Positions 9,080 to 18,856 of a stretch of 64,000 nt of DNA are shown here, piece by piece; within the stretch, counting starts at the first letter, position 1; every line of letters starts with the position of its first letter. The DNA is from Natrinema marinum. GTDB taxonomy: Archaea > Halobacteriota > Halobacteria > Halobacteriales > Natrialbaceae. Location: positions 124,001 to 188,000 of the forward strand of contig NZ_CP100763.1 in the NCBI RefSeq assembly GCF_024296685.1, read 5' to 3'. Made by a program: the position numbers and the translations under genes. The notes under the pieces were generated by a model. The model worked only from the letters and a program-made list of their open reading frames with translations. It was not told where the DNA came from and did no database searches.

Positions 9080-9259
9080 TCAGCGGCGGCGACGTTTAAG
9101 AGCGCGTCGGTACTCTCCGTGTGGATCCCCGGGATCCAACGGTGCCGGCGCGCTGTTTTCGGCCGGCTCGCCACAGTCTGGACAGGTGTCAGAAAGCGTA
9201 TACACCGGGCGATCGTGGGCCTCGCGCCACGCCGAACAGACCCGGATGTCGGATTTCAT
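9080..9259 (-). CDS. nop10: H/ACA RNP protein Nop10
   Basis: 59 aa. It begins MKSDIRVC and carries the archaeal zinc site Cys8 plus C26-x2-C29, followed by GEPAENSAPAPLDPGDPHGEYRRALKRR, the C-terminal helix that contacts Cbf5. Nop10 is the small structural subunit of the box H/ACA pseudouridylation complex. It overlaps the aIF2-alpha stop at 9259 and precedes PAC2, the conserved haloarchaeal order. Confidence 0.93.
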   Translation of the reverse strand: MKSDIRVCSAWREAHDRPVYTLSDTCPDCGEPAENSAPAPLDPGDPHGEYRRALKRRRR

Positions 9260-10059
9260 TATTCGTCGTCGGTCCGGCGCTTGCGGTGGTACTCGCCGCT
9301 GCCGCCGTGGCCCTCGATCGCGGAGATCGCGCGCTGGGCGCTCTCCTCGAGGTGGGACTCGGCAGTCTTGTAGTTTGGCGCTTGCACCTCGATCCGGTAC
9401 TCCGGTGCGCCGACGTAGCTCACCTCGAGGTCGACTTCGTCGGGGATCGCACCGTTACCCGCGGCGGCCTCCAAGGCCTCGCGGATGCCGTCGACGCCGC
9501 TGGGTGATGGGTTCTCGAGGTCGACGTAGCCGGTGACGTTGACGTACGGCACCGAGACGTTCTCGCGGGCCGTCTCGACGAGCGCGTCGATCTCGTCGTC
9601 GTCGAGATCGGTGTCGGAGAGGGCCTCCTCGCCGTGGATCGCGGCCTGCTTGAAGCCGTCGTAGAGGCTGCCGTGGACCCCGATCAGTTCGTTGGCGATC
9701 GCGGTGTAGTCCTCGTCGTCGATCTCGTCGCCGAAGGCCAGATCCATCCAGTTGTCGGCCTTCTGCTCGTTTTTCCACTCCTGGATCTTATCGGAGCGCT
9801 GGTGATCGTTGACGTCTTTCAGCGAGAGGTCGATCTGCTGGGACCCTTCGTCGACGTCTAGGACCTTGCAGACGACGATCTGGCCCTCGCGGACGTGATC
9901 GCGAACGTTCTTGATCCAGCCGCTGGCGACCTCCGAGATGTGGATGAGTCCGCGCTTGTCCCTGTACTCCTCGAGATCGACGAAGACACCGAAGTCCTCG
10001 ATTTCGTCGATCTTGCCGACGACGAGTTCGCCGGGATCGGGCCAGCCGCTGTACTTCAT
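9259..10059 (-). CDS. eif2a: Translation initiation factor aIF2 subunit alpha
   Basis: 266 aa with an N-terminal S1 RNA-binding domain ([51 protein letters not shown]), a helical middle domain and the C-terminal alpha/beta domain that contacts the gamma subunit. The aIF2 heterotrimer carries Met-tRNAi to the small ribosomal subunit. The length is normal. It is flanked by S27e and Nop10 with overlapping ends, in a translation-related operon. Confidence 0.95.
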   Translation of the reverse strand: MKYSGWPDPGELVVGKIDEIEDFGVFVDLEEYRDKRGLIHISEVASGWIKNVRDHVREGQIVVCKVLDVDEGSQQIDLSLKDVNDHQRSDKIQEWKNEQKADNWMDLAFGDEIDDEDYTAIANELIGVHGSLYDGFKQAAIHGEEALSDTDLDDDEIDALVETARENVSVPYVNVTGYVDLENPSPSGVDGIREALEAAAGNGAIPDEVDLEVSYVGAPEYRIEVQAPNYKTAESHLEESAQRAISAIEGHGGSGEYHRKRRTDDE

Positions 10060-10229
10060 CGTGACTCTACTGTTTCGAGGATCTCGTGGTCGATCTCGGC
10101 GTTGCCGCCGGTCGGTCGCGCGAGCGTCGTCCCGCAGACGGCGCAGGCGACCTCCGTGGAGGCTTTGCCGAAGACTGTCTGTTCGTTCTCGCAGTCACTG
10201 CATCGAACGCTGTAGAAATTTCCTGCCAT
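10056..10229 (-). CDS. rps27e: 30S ribosomal protein S27e
   Basis: 57 aa with the four-cysteine zinc ribbon C10-x2-C13 ... C29-x2-C32 ([10 protein letters not shown] and ACAVCGTTL). This is a small-subunit ribosomal protein. It overlaps the aIF2-alpha start by 4 bp and follows L44e by 5 bp. Confidence 0.95.
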   Translation of the reverse strand: MAGNFYSVRCSDCENEQTVFGKASTEVACAVCGTTLARPTGGNAEIDHEILETVESR

Positions 10230-10234
10230 TTGAA

Positions 10235-10516
10235 TCACTCCTGGAACTCGAGTCGGCCGGCGCGCCATCCCTCGCGGAGGTGGGCCTTGCCGCACTCGCT
10301 GCAGCGGTATTTGAGATCGGTCTTCTTGGTCGGCTTCTCGCCCGCGGGCACCTTCGAGAAGCGACCGGAGTTCCCGATCGAGGAGGAGTTTCGCCGGGTG
10401 CGGCGAGCGTCCCATTTCATACCCGAGGAACGGCCGGTTCGGGACTTCTCGACTTCGTGTTCGTGGTGCTCGTTACAGAACGGGCAGTACGTATTGAATC
10501 GGCGTGGCATCTGCAT
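10235..10516 (-). CDS. rpl44e: 50S ribosomal protein L44e
   Basis: 93 aa starting [24 protein letters not shown], with zinc-binding pairs CPFC (11-14) and CSEC near residue 72. It sits near the E site of the large subunit. It is the first gene of the L44e-S27e-aIF2alpha-Nop10-PAC2 operon. A methionine two codons inside is the alternative start. Confidence 0.95.
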   Translation of the reverse strand: MQMPRRFNTYCPFCNEHHEHEVEKSRTGRSSGMKWDARRTRRNSSSIGNSGRFSKVPAGEKPTKKTDLKYRCSECGKAHLREGWRAGRLEFQE

Positions 10517-10672
10517 GGTTATCTCACTTGCTGTGGGCTATGGCAGCGCCGTTTAAAACCCGTTTGGTTCGTCGGCGCGGCGTGCCGTCGTGGCCGCAGT
10601 GGAGCCGCCACAGAGCGGTCAGGTACGCCGATCTCCGAAGCGTTTAATCGTCTCTCCTGTGAACGATCGGCC

Positions 10673-10951
10673 ATGAAGCAGCTCATCATTCACGGCGATC
10701 CCGGCATCCGAAACGGCGCGATCGTTCGGTACGAGGGGGACGACGGGGAATCCGAGGTCGTCTGTTTCGGAATCAATCGAAACGGCGAGTATCACGGTCC
10801 CGACCGGGTCCAGCTCTGGTGTACCGTCGGCCAAGAAGGCGAATACGAGGACTACGAGAAGCGAAACTTTACGCCCCACTTCCTCGATGTCGACCGCGTC
10901 GACGCCGAGGACGTCGACGTCGTCCGTGCGAAAAGCGATCTCGCGGTCTGA
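10673..10951 (+). CDS. HAH_0734-family conserved protein
   Basis: 92 aa: MKQLIIHGDPGIRNGAIVRYEGDDGESEVVCFGINRNGEY... It is an acidic small protein found next to ribosomal genes in haloarchaea; no catalytic motif is visible. A CGTTTAAT box about 30 bp upstream is a good TATA for a short-leader transcript. It is divergent from L44e. Function unknown. Confidence 0.75.
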   Translation: MKQLIIHGDPGIRNGAIVRYEGDDGESEVVCFGINRNGEYHGPDRVQLWCTVGQEGEYEDYEKRNFTPHFLDVDRVDAEDVDVVRAKSDLAV

Positions 10952-10989
10952 GCATCCCGCGTCGAAATCTCGTTTTCCGGCAGCTGTCT

Positions 10990-12252
10990 TCACCACCGTA
11001 TCCTGATCGGCCAGGTGACCGAGACGGTCGGGTCCCGCCAGTGCCACTCGAGGATCGCCCAGGCGATCGACAGGCCGATCGTCCCCACGACGGCGGCCGT
11101 TTCCGTGCCACCCACCCAGGGCGGCAGGACGAACAGCAGCCCGTTTCTGATCCGTGATGGGACGACGCTGACGAGCGGCTGGACGGACCCGGAGTCGCCC
11201 CGTTCCGTTGCCCGGCTCGAGGATAGCTTGAGGGCGGCCGCAGCCTCGCCCCCACCGCTCTCCGGCGGCGTCCCCAGCCGCTCGGCTTCGTAGGGGAGAT
11301 CGACGGTGAGCGATCGAACGATCTCGCCGTCCGTATCGATTTCGAACACTCGGTCGCCGGTAGAACTGGTGACGAGCGTATGGCCGTTCGGCAGGCGATC
11401 GGCGTCGCGAGGCCAGGCGACGGTGGGATGAGTAAACTCCCAGGACTGCACCCACTCGCCATCGCGACGCTGGTACTCGACGATCCGGTCGTTCTCCGAG
11501 TCGGCCACCAGAACGGCTGGACCCCCGTGACTCGCCGGCACGTAGTCGGGATTGTGCTGTTCGTAGAGCACATCGTGGTCGTCTTCGTCGCCGAGCGTCC
11601 ACGATGGCATCACGCCGCTCTCGTTGAGGAAGACGACCCGATCGTGGTTTCGAAGCGAGGCCATCACGCGGCCGTCGGGCAGCAGTTCCACGTCGTTCAG
11701 ATGCGCCCAGTCCCCGTCGTAGGAGCCTCCGCTCTCGATCGGGAACGCCGCCTCGACCTGCCAGCTCCACGTCCGGATCCCGCTCGAGGCGTTGACCCGG
11801 ACGACCGCGTCGTCGTCGAAGTCGGCGACGAGCAGTTCGTCGGTCCCGATCAGGTCGACGTCGTGCCAGCGCCCTTCTTCGGCCCGGTGGCTGTGGAGGC
11901 GCGTCCGCTCGCCGGTCGAGAGGTTCACTCGCTCGACGACGTTTCGCCGGCAGCCGTCACACGTCGCTGGGTGTTCGGTCGCGACGACGACCGTCGCGCG
12001 GGTTCCGGGGACCGGGTCGACATCCCAGTACGTCGCGAACCGGTCGTCGTAGTAGACCGTCTCGCCGCCGTCGGTCGTCGCGAACAACTGGCCGCCGGTA
12101 CCGGTATCCGCGATCTGCTGAGCCGTGACGACCGTTACGTTCGACCAGTCGACGTCGGATCCGGCGTCGATCGGCTCCGCGTATCGCTCGTTGTAGTCGG
12201 CTGTCGCCGTCGCGAACGCTATCCCGAGGAACGCGAGCTGTGAGACGAGCAC
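10990..12252 (-). CDS. Arylsulfotransferase-family membrane protein
   Basis: 420 aa from a GTG start. It has a short hydrophobic N-terminus, then an ASST-like beta-propeller with repeated units (NDVELLPDGRVMASLRNHDRVVFLN, PRDADRLPNGHTLVTSSTGDRVFEID), and two C-terminal hydrophobic stretches. The family may transfer sulfate between phenols or serve only as a propeller scaffold; activity here is unproven. In the same frame an ATG lies at 12294, but a TGA at 12280-12282 follows it. The leader therefore looks interrupted (see findings), and the GTG start at 12252 is a fallback. Confidence 0.7.
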   Translation of the reverse strand: MLVSQLAFLGIAFATATADYNERYAEPIDAGSDVDWSNVTVVTAQQIADTGTGGQLFATTDGGETVYYDDRFATYWDVDPVPGTRATVVVATEHPATCDGCRRNVVERVNLSTGERTRLHSHRAEEGRWHDVDLIGTDELLVADFDDDAVVRVNASSGIRTWSWQVEAAFPIESGGSYDGDWAHLNDVELLPDGRVMASLRNHDRVVFLNESGVMPSWTLGDEDDHDVLYEQHNPDYVPASHGGPAVLVADSENDRIVEYQRRDGEWVQSWEFTHPTVAWPRDADRLPNGHTLVTSSTGDRVFEIDTDGEIVRSLTVDLPYEAERLGTPPESGGGEAAAALKLSSSRATERGDSGSVQPLVSVVPSRIRNGLLFVLPPWVGGTETAAVVGTIGLSIAWAILEWHWRDPTVSVTWPIRIRW

Positions 12253-12294
12253 CAGAGCGATGAGTAGGCGAATTCGTGTTCACCGGCTCGACAT

Positions 12295-12616
12295 GTACCG
12301 TCTCCTCCTCGTCGATTCGGAAAACAGTACTGGACGAGACCGGCGTAGCGACGCTATGAGCGGTCTATAGCCCACTGTTCGTGTCTCGTTCGCGTGGGAG
12401 AACTCGATAGCGCCCGCTCGAGTGACGCGGACGAAACAGCACCGATGAAACAGCGTCGACGGGCGGGTCGTCCGGACGATTTCGGTCGAATCGAAATCGA
12501 TCGTGACGAACTGGCTGAATATATTGAAAATAAATCAAATTTTGGTGACTGATACGCAAAGCAACCGCAAGACGGAAATCAGCGGCGGCGAACAGGTGTG
12601 TACATACGAGACCGAC
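12295..12616. other. Intergenic region before GtrA
   Basis: I see no gene that fits haloarchaeal composition here. The last 100 bp are AT-rich, with AATATATTGAAAATAAAT at about 12518-12535, probably the upstream part of the gtrA promoter region. Confidence 0.4.
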
Positions 12617-13063
12617 ATGACAGATTCCCTCGTTGAGGCGGTCCGAATGCGGGTGCGTGCGCTGTTCTCACCGTCCCGTTTCGGCCAATTCGTTGGGGTC
12701 GGTTTCGTCGGTGCGACCGTCGATATCGTCGTTCTCGCCGTGTTGAGCGACATCACGACCGTCTCGTGGTTCGTCGCGAAACTCGCCTCTTGGGAACTCG
12801 GTATTACGGTCATTTTCGTGATCAACGAACGGTGGACGTTCGCGAGCCACGGTGCTGTCGGGGTCCGAGCGGTTGCCTGGCGATTCCTTCGCTCGAACGT
12901 CGTCCGACTGGGCGGATTAGCGGTGACGTTGGTGGTGCTACGGGTGCTCGTCGCGCAGTTCGGCGTCTGGCTCGTGCTAGCCAACGTCGTCGGGATCGGC
13001 GTCGGCTTCTTCGTCAACTACACCTGTGAGAGCCTCTACACGTGGAAGGTCCACAGGGAGTAG
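12617..13063 (+). CDS. GtrA-family polysaccharide flippase-like membrane protein
   Basis: 148 aa with four predicted spans and the GtrA pattern FGQFVGVGFVGATVDIVVL ... FVINERWTF ... FFVNYTCESLYTWKV. GtrA proteins help move lipid-linked sugars across the membrane. The ATG at 12617 gives the normal family length; earlier starts add composition-poor sequence. There is no glycosyltransferase neighbour, so its partner is not visible. Confidence 0.85.
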   Translation: MTDSLVEAVRMRVRALFSPSRFGQFVGVGFVGATVDIVVLAVLSDITTVSWFVAKLASWELGITVIFVINERWTFASHGAVGVRAVAWRFLRSNVVRLGGLAVTLVVLRVLVAQFGVWLVLANVVGIGVGFFVNYTCESLYTWKVHRE

Positions 13064-13129
13064 CGACAGAAATCCGCATACGGCACCCGAATCACAACCC
13101 TTAACTAGCACACTCGGTTACGAGATGGT

Positions 13130-13204
13130 AGCGGGATGGGATAGCCAGGAGATTCCGGCGGGCTCATAACCCGCAGACCGGTAGTTCAAATCTACCTCCC
13201 GCTA
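13130..13204 (+). tRNA. Initiator tRNA-Met (CAU)
   Basis: A 75-nt cloverleaf. Acceptor stem AGCGGGA pairs with TCCCGCT, with an A1:U72 end. Anticodon loop CTCATAA gives CAU. Three consecutive G:C pairs (GGG/CCC) flank the loop, the mark of an initiator tRNA. T arm GGTAG-TTCAAAT-CTACC. CCA is not encoded. A TATA-like CCTTAACT is centred about 27 bp upstream. Confidence 0.95.
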
Positions 13205-13487
13205 CTTCTCGACGCGAACAATACCGAAGAACGGACCGACGAGTCCCCAGAGCGTCTAATACGACGAGTAGCTGTGAAGAAGGCCACGAGCAACGGCGAA
13301 GAGCGAAGCAACGAGTACCATCGACAACTCGAGCCGGTACCCGTCTGTTTTCGTGTCGATAACTCACGGTATCACCCGCATTCGTGTGATGTATGTCACA
13401 TTTACTGATTTATGTCGTCTTCCACGGATCCCTCGTCCAAAATGAGCAGGGTATGGGTTGAAGAACGTCCGCTTGGTAGCTTACCGC
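13205..13487. other. Region between tRNA-Met and HalOD1 gene
   Basis: No gene is supportable. TCACATTTACTGATTTATG at about 13397-13415 is AT-rich and may hold the promoter of the HalOD1 gene. Confidence 0.3.
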
Positions 13488-13814
13488 ATGGTGTCGGAAC
13501 AGGGAAGCCGGCGCTTCGTCGCCGATGGCGGGTCGACCTTCGTCACGGAGTTCGATTGCGATGAATCCGCAGTCCGTGCGGTCTCACGGAGCCTCGCCGC
13601 CGTGAAAGGGGTCTCCGAGATCGAACTCGAGCCGCTGTACAATCGGGTCGAGGTCGATGCACTGGATCGGATGATTCGGCACGCCAACGGGCGTGATGGA
13701 TCCGTTTTGGTCGAATTTACGATCGAGGGCTGTACGGTTCACGTCACCGACGAGCGAGTCATCCAGATCTGTTTCGACGAGGATGGATCGGCGATGACGG
13801 ACGACGACTGCTGA
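13488..13814 (+). CDS. HalOD1 output-domain protein
   Basis: 108 aa of the haloarchaeal output domain 1 type (SAVRAVSRSLAAVKGVSEIELEPLYNRVEVDALDRMI ... VLVEFTIEGCTVHVTDERVIQI). This domain occurs as a stand-alone or as the effector end of two-component systems; its molecular role is unknown. A TTG at 13458 could extend it by 10 residues; the ATG is preferred. Confidence 0.75.
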   Translation: MVSEQGSRRFVADGGSTFVTEFDCDESAVRAVSRSLAAVKGVSEIELEPLYNRVEVDALDRMIRHANGRDGSVLVEFTIEGCTVHVTDERVIQICFDEDGSAMTDDDC

Positions 13815-13861
13815 ACGGCCGATCGACGACAGCGCGACCTGCGGTGACGCTCGCCGGGCGA

Positions 13862-14389
13862 TCACCGCTCGAGGACGATTTCGGTGCGGTCGACGAGCCC
13901 CCGGTCGGCGGCATCGTCTCGAGTGAGGCGAACGGTGATCGTGTAGCTGCCGGCGTCGACCGGCACCCACTCGTCTTCGGCGACCCGGATCCGCTGGGAC
14001 CACTGCCGGCGGAAGTGTTTGCGCTCGCGCCGGGCGAAGTCGAACGCGGTCGGCCGGTCCGGCAGCGCCGGTGGCTCCCGAGACGCCTCGCGGTCGCCGT
14101 CGACGGCCCAGGTCCAGCGGATCGGCGACTCGGTCCGCAGCCGGAGCGGGACGGGGAGCCGGTTGCGAAACTCGACGGTGATCGCGACCGGTTCGCCACG
14201 CTCGTATCGGCGTTTGTTCGTCGAGACGGTGACCGCGAGCGCCCGGTGGCGCAGTCTCGTCGGCGTGAGCGCGTGGCTGAGCGCCGCCCAGTCGACCGAC
14301 CGGCCGCCGCGCTCGCCGTCCGGCGTACCGGACGCGAACGGCTCCTCGCCGGTCCGCTCGAGCGGACCGGCGTCATCACGTCGGCTCAT
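13862..14389 (-). CDS. BsuPI-like beta-sandwich protein, end of dipeptide ABC operon
   Basis: 175 aa. The core (about 48-172) is a beta-sandwich with [26 protein letters not shown] and a [16 protein letters not shown] stretch, as in the BsuPI/DUF7974-like group. No signal peptide or catalytic residues are visible. It overlaps the DppF-like ATPase gene by 14 bp and ends the transporter operon, so a role linked to that importer is an inference from context only. Confidence 0.6.
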   Translation of the reverse strand: MSRRDDAGPLERTGEEPFASGTPDGERGGRSVDWAALSHALTPTRLRHRALAVTVSTNKRRYERGEPVAITVEFRNRLPVPLRLRTESPIRWTWAVDGDREASREPPALPDRPTAFDFARRERKHFRRQWSQRIRVAEDEWVPVDAGSYTITVRLTRDDAADRGLVDRTEIVLER

Positions 14390-15719
14390 CGGACGGTCCC
14401 TCGAGCGATGGGGCGTCGTCGTTCGGATCGGGCGATGCCTCGAACCGCTCGTCGAACCGGTGGCAGGCGATCGGATGGTCGGCTGACCCCGGTTCCAGCG
14501 GCGGCTCCGTCGTCTCGCAGGGCGTCTCGAACGCCGACGCGAGCCGATCGCGTGCGGTCTCGAGGTCGCCCGCGGCGGCGGTCTCGAGCGCCGCCGCGAG
14601 GGCGGCGTCGGCGTCGGGATCGGAGAGCCGCTGCGGGATCCCGGTAGCGTCTCGGATCGCCGCCGAAACGTCCTCGCGGCTCTCGACTCGAGGAGACAGC
14701 ACGTCGAGTCCCGCGCCGGTCGCCACCGCGTCGTGGAGCCGGCTCCGAAGCGCCATCACGGCCCGGAACGCGTCCGTCTCGAGGTCGTATTCGGCGGGCG
14801 GGATCACCTTCGGACAGCGCGGGTGGAACCGGCAGCCGGCGGGCGGGTCGGCCGGCGACGGTACGTCCCCCTCGAGGACGATCCGGTCGCCGACCCAGCG
14901 GGGGTCGGGTTCGGGGATCGCCGACAACAGTGCCTCGGTGTAGGGGTGTGAGGGGGCGTCGAAGACCGCCGCGGTGGGCCCGGTCTCGACGAGCGTCCCG
15001 AGGTACATGACGGCCACGCGGTCGGCGACGTGCTCGACGACCGAGAGATCGTGGGTGATGAAGAGGTAGGTGAGCCCGAACTCCGTCTGGAGGTCGGCGA
15101 GCAGATTGAGGATCCCCGCCTGAACCGAGACATCGAGCGCGGAGACGGGTTCGTCGCAGACGACCAGATCGGGTTCGACGGCGAGCGCGCGAGCGATGCC
15201 GATCCGCTGGCGCTGGCCACCGGAGAACTCGTGTGGGTAGCGGGTCGCGTGGCCGGCCTGCAATCCGACCGTCTCGAGCAGGTCCCGGACGCGCTCGTCG
15301 CGGCGCTCGGGCGGGACGACGTCGTGAACGTCGAGGGCTTCGCCGACGATGTCGCCGACGGTCAATTTCGGGTTCAGGCTGGCGAGCGGGTCCTGAAAGA
15401 CGTACTGCACCTCGCTCCGCAGCGCCCGGAGTTCGGAGCGCGAGCACCCGGTCAGTTCCCTGCCGCGGTAGCTCACGGAGCCGGCGGTGGGCTCGAGTAA
15501 CCGCACGAGCGTTCGGCCGAGTGTCGTCTTACCGCAGCCGCTCTCGCCGACCAGGCCGAGCGTCTCCCCGGCGCGAAGTTCGAGGTTGACGCCGTCGACC
15601 GCCCGGACGGTCTCGCCGCGGCCGAGCAGCCGCTCGAGGAGGCCGTCCGCGGTGGTAAAGTGCTTCTCGAGGCCTTCGGCGCGGAGCAAGACCTCACCGT
15701 CCCCGTCGCTCGCCGTCAT
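14376..15719 (-). CDS. Oligopeptide/dipeptide ABC transporter ATPase, DppF type
   Basis: 447 aa. Walker [10 protein letters not shown] (58-66), signature [15 protein letters not shown], Walker [13 protein letters not shown]. The oligopeptide-transporter C-terminal domain carries [11 protein letters not shown]. About 100 residues follow the usual end, an acidic/alanine-rich extension with [17 protein letters not shown]; part of this is a common feature of haloarchaeal DppF. It provides the second ATPase of the importer. It overlaps the previous ATPase gene by 4 bp. Confidence 0.9.
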   Translation of the reverse strand: MTASDGDGEVLLRAEGLEKHFTTADGLLERLLGRGETVRAVDGVNLELRAGETLGLVGESGCGKTTLGRTLVRLLEPTAGSVSYRGRELTGCSRSELRALRSEVQYVFQDPLASLNPKLTVGDIVGEALDVHDVVPPERRDERVRDLLETVGLQAGHATRYPHEFSGGQRQRIGIARALAVEPDLVVCDEPVSALDVSVQAGILNLLADLQTEFGLTYLFITHDLSVVEHVADRVAVMYLGTLVETGPTAAVFDAPSHPYTEALLSAIPEPDPRWVGDRIVLEGDVPSPADPPAGCRFHPRCPKVIPPAEYDLETDAFRAVMALRSRLHDAVATGAGLDVLSPRVESREDVSAAIRDATGIPQRLSDPDADAALAAALETAAAGDLETARDRLASAFETPCETTEPPLEPGSADHPIACHRFDERFEASPDPNDDAPSLEGPSDEPT

Positions 15720-16813
15720 TTCGACTCACCCGACTGGCGTCGCTCGCAACGGTCTCCGTCCGCGTCAGTCCCCTCGTGGGGGTTGTCTCGAACCCGGACC
15801 TCGTAGTCGAGTCCGTCTTCGAGGTCGCCGGTGTACTCGAGGCAGGCGGCGACGTGGGCTGCGGGATCGCCCTCGTCCGGATCCCCCGATGCCGTCTCGA
15901 CCAGCGGCGGACGACGGCGCGCACAGACGTCCTCGGCGTAGGGACAGCGCGGGTGGAATCGGCAACCGGTCGGCGGGTCAACGAGGCCGGGCGTCGTCCC
16001 CGGAATAGTCGCGAGGCGCTCGCGGTCGTCGCCGAGCCGGGGCGTCGCGGCCAGCAGCCCGACCGTGTAGGGGTGTTTCGGGTCGTAGTACAGCTCCTCG
16101 ACCGGCGCGCGCTCGACGATCTCGCCGGCGTACTGGACCAGCACCCGATCGCACAGTTCCGCGACGACGCCGAGGTCGTGGGTGACCAGCTGGATCGCCG
16201 TCTCGGATTCGATCGCCAGATCCGCGAGGAGTTCGAGGATCCCCGCCTGGACCGTCACGTCGAGCCCGCTGGTCGGCTCGTCGCAGATCAACAGCGCCGG
16301 ATCGCAGGCCAGCGCCATCGCGATGAGGGCCCGCTGTTGCATGCCGCCGGAGAACTCGTGGGGGTAGTCCGAATAACGCGCCGCGGGCTCCGGGATACCG
16401 ACCCGCTCGAGGAGGGCGATCGCCCGGTCGCGGGCCGCGTCGTCGCCGACGCTCTCGTGGGCGCGGATCCCCTCGGCGATCTGCTCGCCGACGGTGTACA
16501 CCGGGTTGAGCGCCGCGCCGGCGTCCTGAAAGACCATCGCGATCTCGTTCCCGCGGAGCGCGCGGAGTTCGTCGGCAGAGAGCGCGAGCACGTCGCGGCC
16601 ACGAAAGCGGATCTCGCCGCCGACGATCTCGCCCGGACTGTCGAGCAGGCGAAGCACGGCGAGGCTGGCGGCGCTCTTGCCGGCCCCGCTCTCGCCGACC
16701 AGCCCGACCGTCTCGCCGGCGCGGACCTCGTAGCTGATGCCGTCGACCGCGCGGACCGGGCCGTCCTCGGTGTAGTAACGGACGGCGAGGTCCTCGACCT
16801 CGAGCAGCGCCAT
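15716..16813 (-). CDS. Oligopeptide/dipeptide ABC transporter ATPase, DppD type
   Basis: 365 aa from the ATG at 16813. Walker [10 protein letters not shown] (40-48), signature [15 protein letters not shown], Walker [14 protein letters not shown]-terminal [15 protein letters not shown] region. It pairs with the DppF-type ATPase under the DppB/DppC permeases. Overlaps at both ends (1 and 4 bp) imply tight translational coupling. Confidence 0.9.
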   Translation of the reverse strand: MALLEVEDLAVRYYTEDGPVRAVDGISYEVRAGETVGLVGESGAGKSAASLAVLRLLDSPGEIVGGEIRFRGRDVLALSADELRALRGNEIAMVFQDAGAALNPVYTVGEQIAEGIRAHESVGDDAARDRAIALLERVGIPEPAARYSDYPHEFSGGMQQRALIAMALACDPALLICDEPTSGLDVTVQAGILELLADLAIESETAIQLVTHDLGVVAELCDRVLVQYAGEIVERAPVEELYYDPKHPYTVGLLAATPRLGDDRERLATIPGTTPGLVDPPTGCRFHPRCPYAEDVCARRRPPLVETASGDPDEGDPAAHVAACLEYTGDLEDGLDYEVRVRDNPHEGTDADGDRCERRQSGESK

Positions 16814-17901
16814 CAGCGAAGCCGCCCCCGTTCGTCGGCCACGTCCCGGCTCGGATCGAGCGCGTCGTTGAGCCCGTCGCCGACGAGATTGATCGACAGC
16901 ACGAACAGGAAGATCGCAAGGCCGGGGAAGACGGTGACGTGCCAGTCGCCCCGGATCAGCGAGTCTCGGCCCTGCGAGAGCATCGCGCCCCACTCGGCAC
17001 TGCCGGGCTCGAGGCCGAGCCCGAGGAAGCCAAGCGCTGCCGCGGTGAGGACGACCGTGCCGACGTTGAGCGTCGCCTGAACGACGACGGGCGCGACGGC
17101 GTTGGGCACGACGTGCCTGCGAAGGATCGTCCGATCGGGGACGCCGAGTGCCCTGGCCGCGGTGACGTACTCGCGTTCCCGGATCGAGAGCACCTCGCCG
17201 CGCAACAGCCGAGCGTAGCCGACCCAGCCCGTGAGGACCAGCGCGACCACCACCGTCCAGAACCCGCTGCCGAGGACGGGAACCGGCTCGAGGATCGGGA
17301 CGAGCGCGATCGCCAGCACCAGAAACGGGAAGGCATAGAGGACGTCGACGATGCGCATGAGTATCTCGTCGGCCCAGCCGCCGAAATAGCCGGCGGTCGC
17401 GCCGAGCGGGATGCCGACGCCGAGGGCCAGCACGACCGCGACGAGGCCGATCCCCAGCGTGTACCGGCCGCCGACGAGGAGCCGCGAGAAGATGTCCCGG
17501 CCCGCCCAGTCGGTTCCGAACGGGTGGGCCGCAGAGGGCGGGGCGTTCGCCGGGCCGACGAACGTCTCGCCCGGCCCGTAGGGTGCCAGCGAGAACGGCT
17601 GGAGTGTGATCGTCACCTGCGCCGTCGACACCTCGATCGGTCGGGCGAAAAGCGCCAGGACGGCCATCGCGGCGATGACGCTCAGCCCGGCCACCGCCGC
17701 ACGGTTTCGCCGGAACCGCCGCCACGTGCTCCGGAATCGCCGACGCCTCGGTCGATCGCGCTGCGATCCCGTCGCCCGATCGGACGCCGTCGCCGGCGTC
17801 GTCGAACCCGTTCCTGACTCGTCGAATCGGTCCGCGACGGCCTCCTCGAAGCCGACGACGCGAACCCGGCCGCGCTCGGTAGTGGGCTGTCGATCGCTCA
17901 T
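16813..17901 (-). CDS. ABC transporter permease, DppC type
   Basis: 362 aa. A 60-residue Arg/Asp-rich N-terminal tail precedes the first membrane helix (NRAAVAGLSVIAAMAVLALF). The binding-protein-dependent permease EAA loop is visible as EYVTAARALGVPDRTILRRHVVPNA. It forms half of the membrane channel with the DppB-type protein. It overlaps the DppB gene by 4 bp. Confidence 0.88.
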   Translation of the reverse strand: MSDRQPTTERGRVRVVGFEEAVADRFDESGTGSTTPATASDRATGSQRDRPRRRRFRSTWRRFRRNRAAVAGLSVIAAMAVLALFARPIEVSTAQVTITLQPFSLAPYGPGETFVGPANAPPSAAHPFGTDWAGRDIFSRLLVGGRYTLGIGLVAVVLALGVGIPLGATAGYFGGWADEILMRIVDVLYAFPFLVLAIALVPILEPVPVLGSGFWTVVVALVLTGWVGYARLLRGEVLSIREREYVTAARALGVPDRTILRRHVVPNAVAPVVVQATLNVGTVVLTAAALGFLGLGLEPGSAEWGAMLSQGRDSLIRGDWHVTVFPGLAIFLFVLSINLVGDGLNDALDPSRDVADERGRLR

Positions 17902-18851
17902 CGTTCGTACCTGATTCGCGGGTCCAGAACCGCGTAGACGATATCGACGAACAGGTTCGCGAGGACGATCGCGACGCCGACGAGCAGGACGGCCGCCTGA
18001 ATCACCGGGTAGTCCCGCCGGAGGATCGACCGGACCAGCAGGCGCCCGATCCCCGGCCAGGAGAAGATCTGCTCGACGACGACGGCGCCGTCGACCAGGA
18101 ACGCCAGCTGGAGGCCGGCGATGGTGACGACCGGAAGCAGGGCGTTCCGCAGGACGTGTTTCAGGATTACCGTCCGTTCGTGGAGTCCTTTCGCACGCGC
18201 GGCTCGAACGTAGTCGGCGTCGAGTTCCCCGAGCATCGACGACCGCAGCAGCCGGGTGATCAGCGCCGCCGAGGCGGTGCCGAGGGTGATCGTCGGCAAC
18301 AGCATGAACTTCGCGGTCGCGAGACTCACGAGGGGCGCGTCCGGCGGGATGACCCGGAACCAGCCCAGATGGACGCTGAAGACGAGCAACAGGACGAGGC
18401 CGAGCCAGAAGTTCGGCGTCGCGATCCCCGCTAGCGCGGCGATCCGGCTGAGTTCGTCGGCTGGTTCGCCGCGCCTGACCGCCGCCACGATCCCCGCCGG
18501 AATCCCGACCGCGAGCGCGAGCAGCCACGCCGCCACGCCCAGCGCGACCGTCGCCGGCAGCCGATCGGCGATCGTCGTCGCGACGTTCCGGCCGGTGATC
18601 ACCGACTCGCCGAACTCGAGGCCGACCGCGTCGCGCAGCCACAGCAGGTACTGCTTCCACACTGGCTCGTCGAGGTGGTACTCGGCCCGGATCGACGCCT
18701 CGACCGCCGGGCTGACGTCCCGGTAGCCGGTGAGCACGTCGACCGCGTCGCCCGGAAGCAGGTGAACGAACGAAAACGTCAGTGCGCTAACGCCGAGCAG
18801 GACCGGCACCGCGACCGACAGCCGCCTGACGACGTAGCGACCGAGCGACAT
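17898..18851 (-). CDS. ABC transporter permease, DppB type
   Basis: 317 aa, six predicted spans. It starts MSLGRYVVRRLSVAVPVLLGVSALTFSFVHLLPGD, the standard DppB opening, with the EAA loop DYVRAARAKGLHERTVILKHVLRNA. Five bases separate it from the binding-protein gene upstream, so the five transporter genes form one transcript. Confidence 0.9.
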   Translation of the reverse strand: MSLGRYVVRRLSVAVPVLLGVSALTFSFVHLLPGDAVDVLTGYRDVSPAVEASIRAEYHLDEPVWKQYLLWLRDAVGLEFGESVITGRNVATTIADRLPATVALGVAAWLLALAVGIPAGIVAAVRRGEPADELSRIAALAGIATPNFWLGLVLLLVFSVHLGWFRVIPPDAPLVSLATAKFMLLPTITLGTASAALITRLLRSSMLGELDADYVRAARAKGLHERTVILKHVLRNALLPVVTIAGLQLAFLVDGAVVVEQIFSWPGIGRLLVRSILRRDYPVIQAAVLLVGVAIVLANLFVDIVYAVLDPRIRYER

Positions 18852-18856
18852 GGCGG

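Noticed and set aside
15716-17725. 669-aa fused frame over two transporter genes
   Set aside because: The extra N-terminal part is an alternate-frame reading of the permease gene. The true ATPase start is at 16813.
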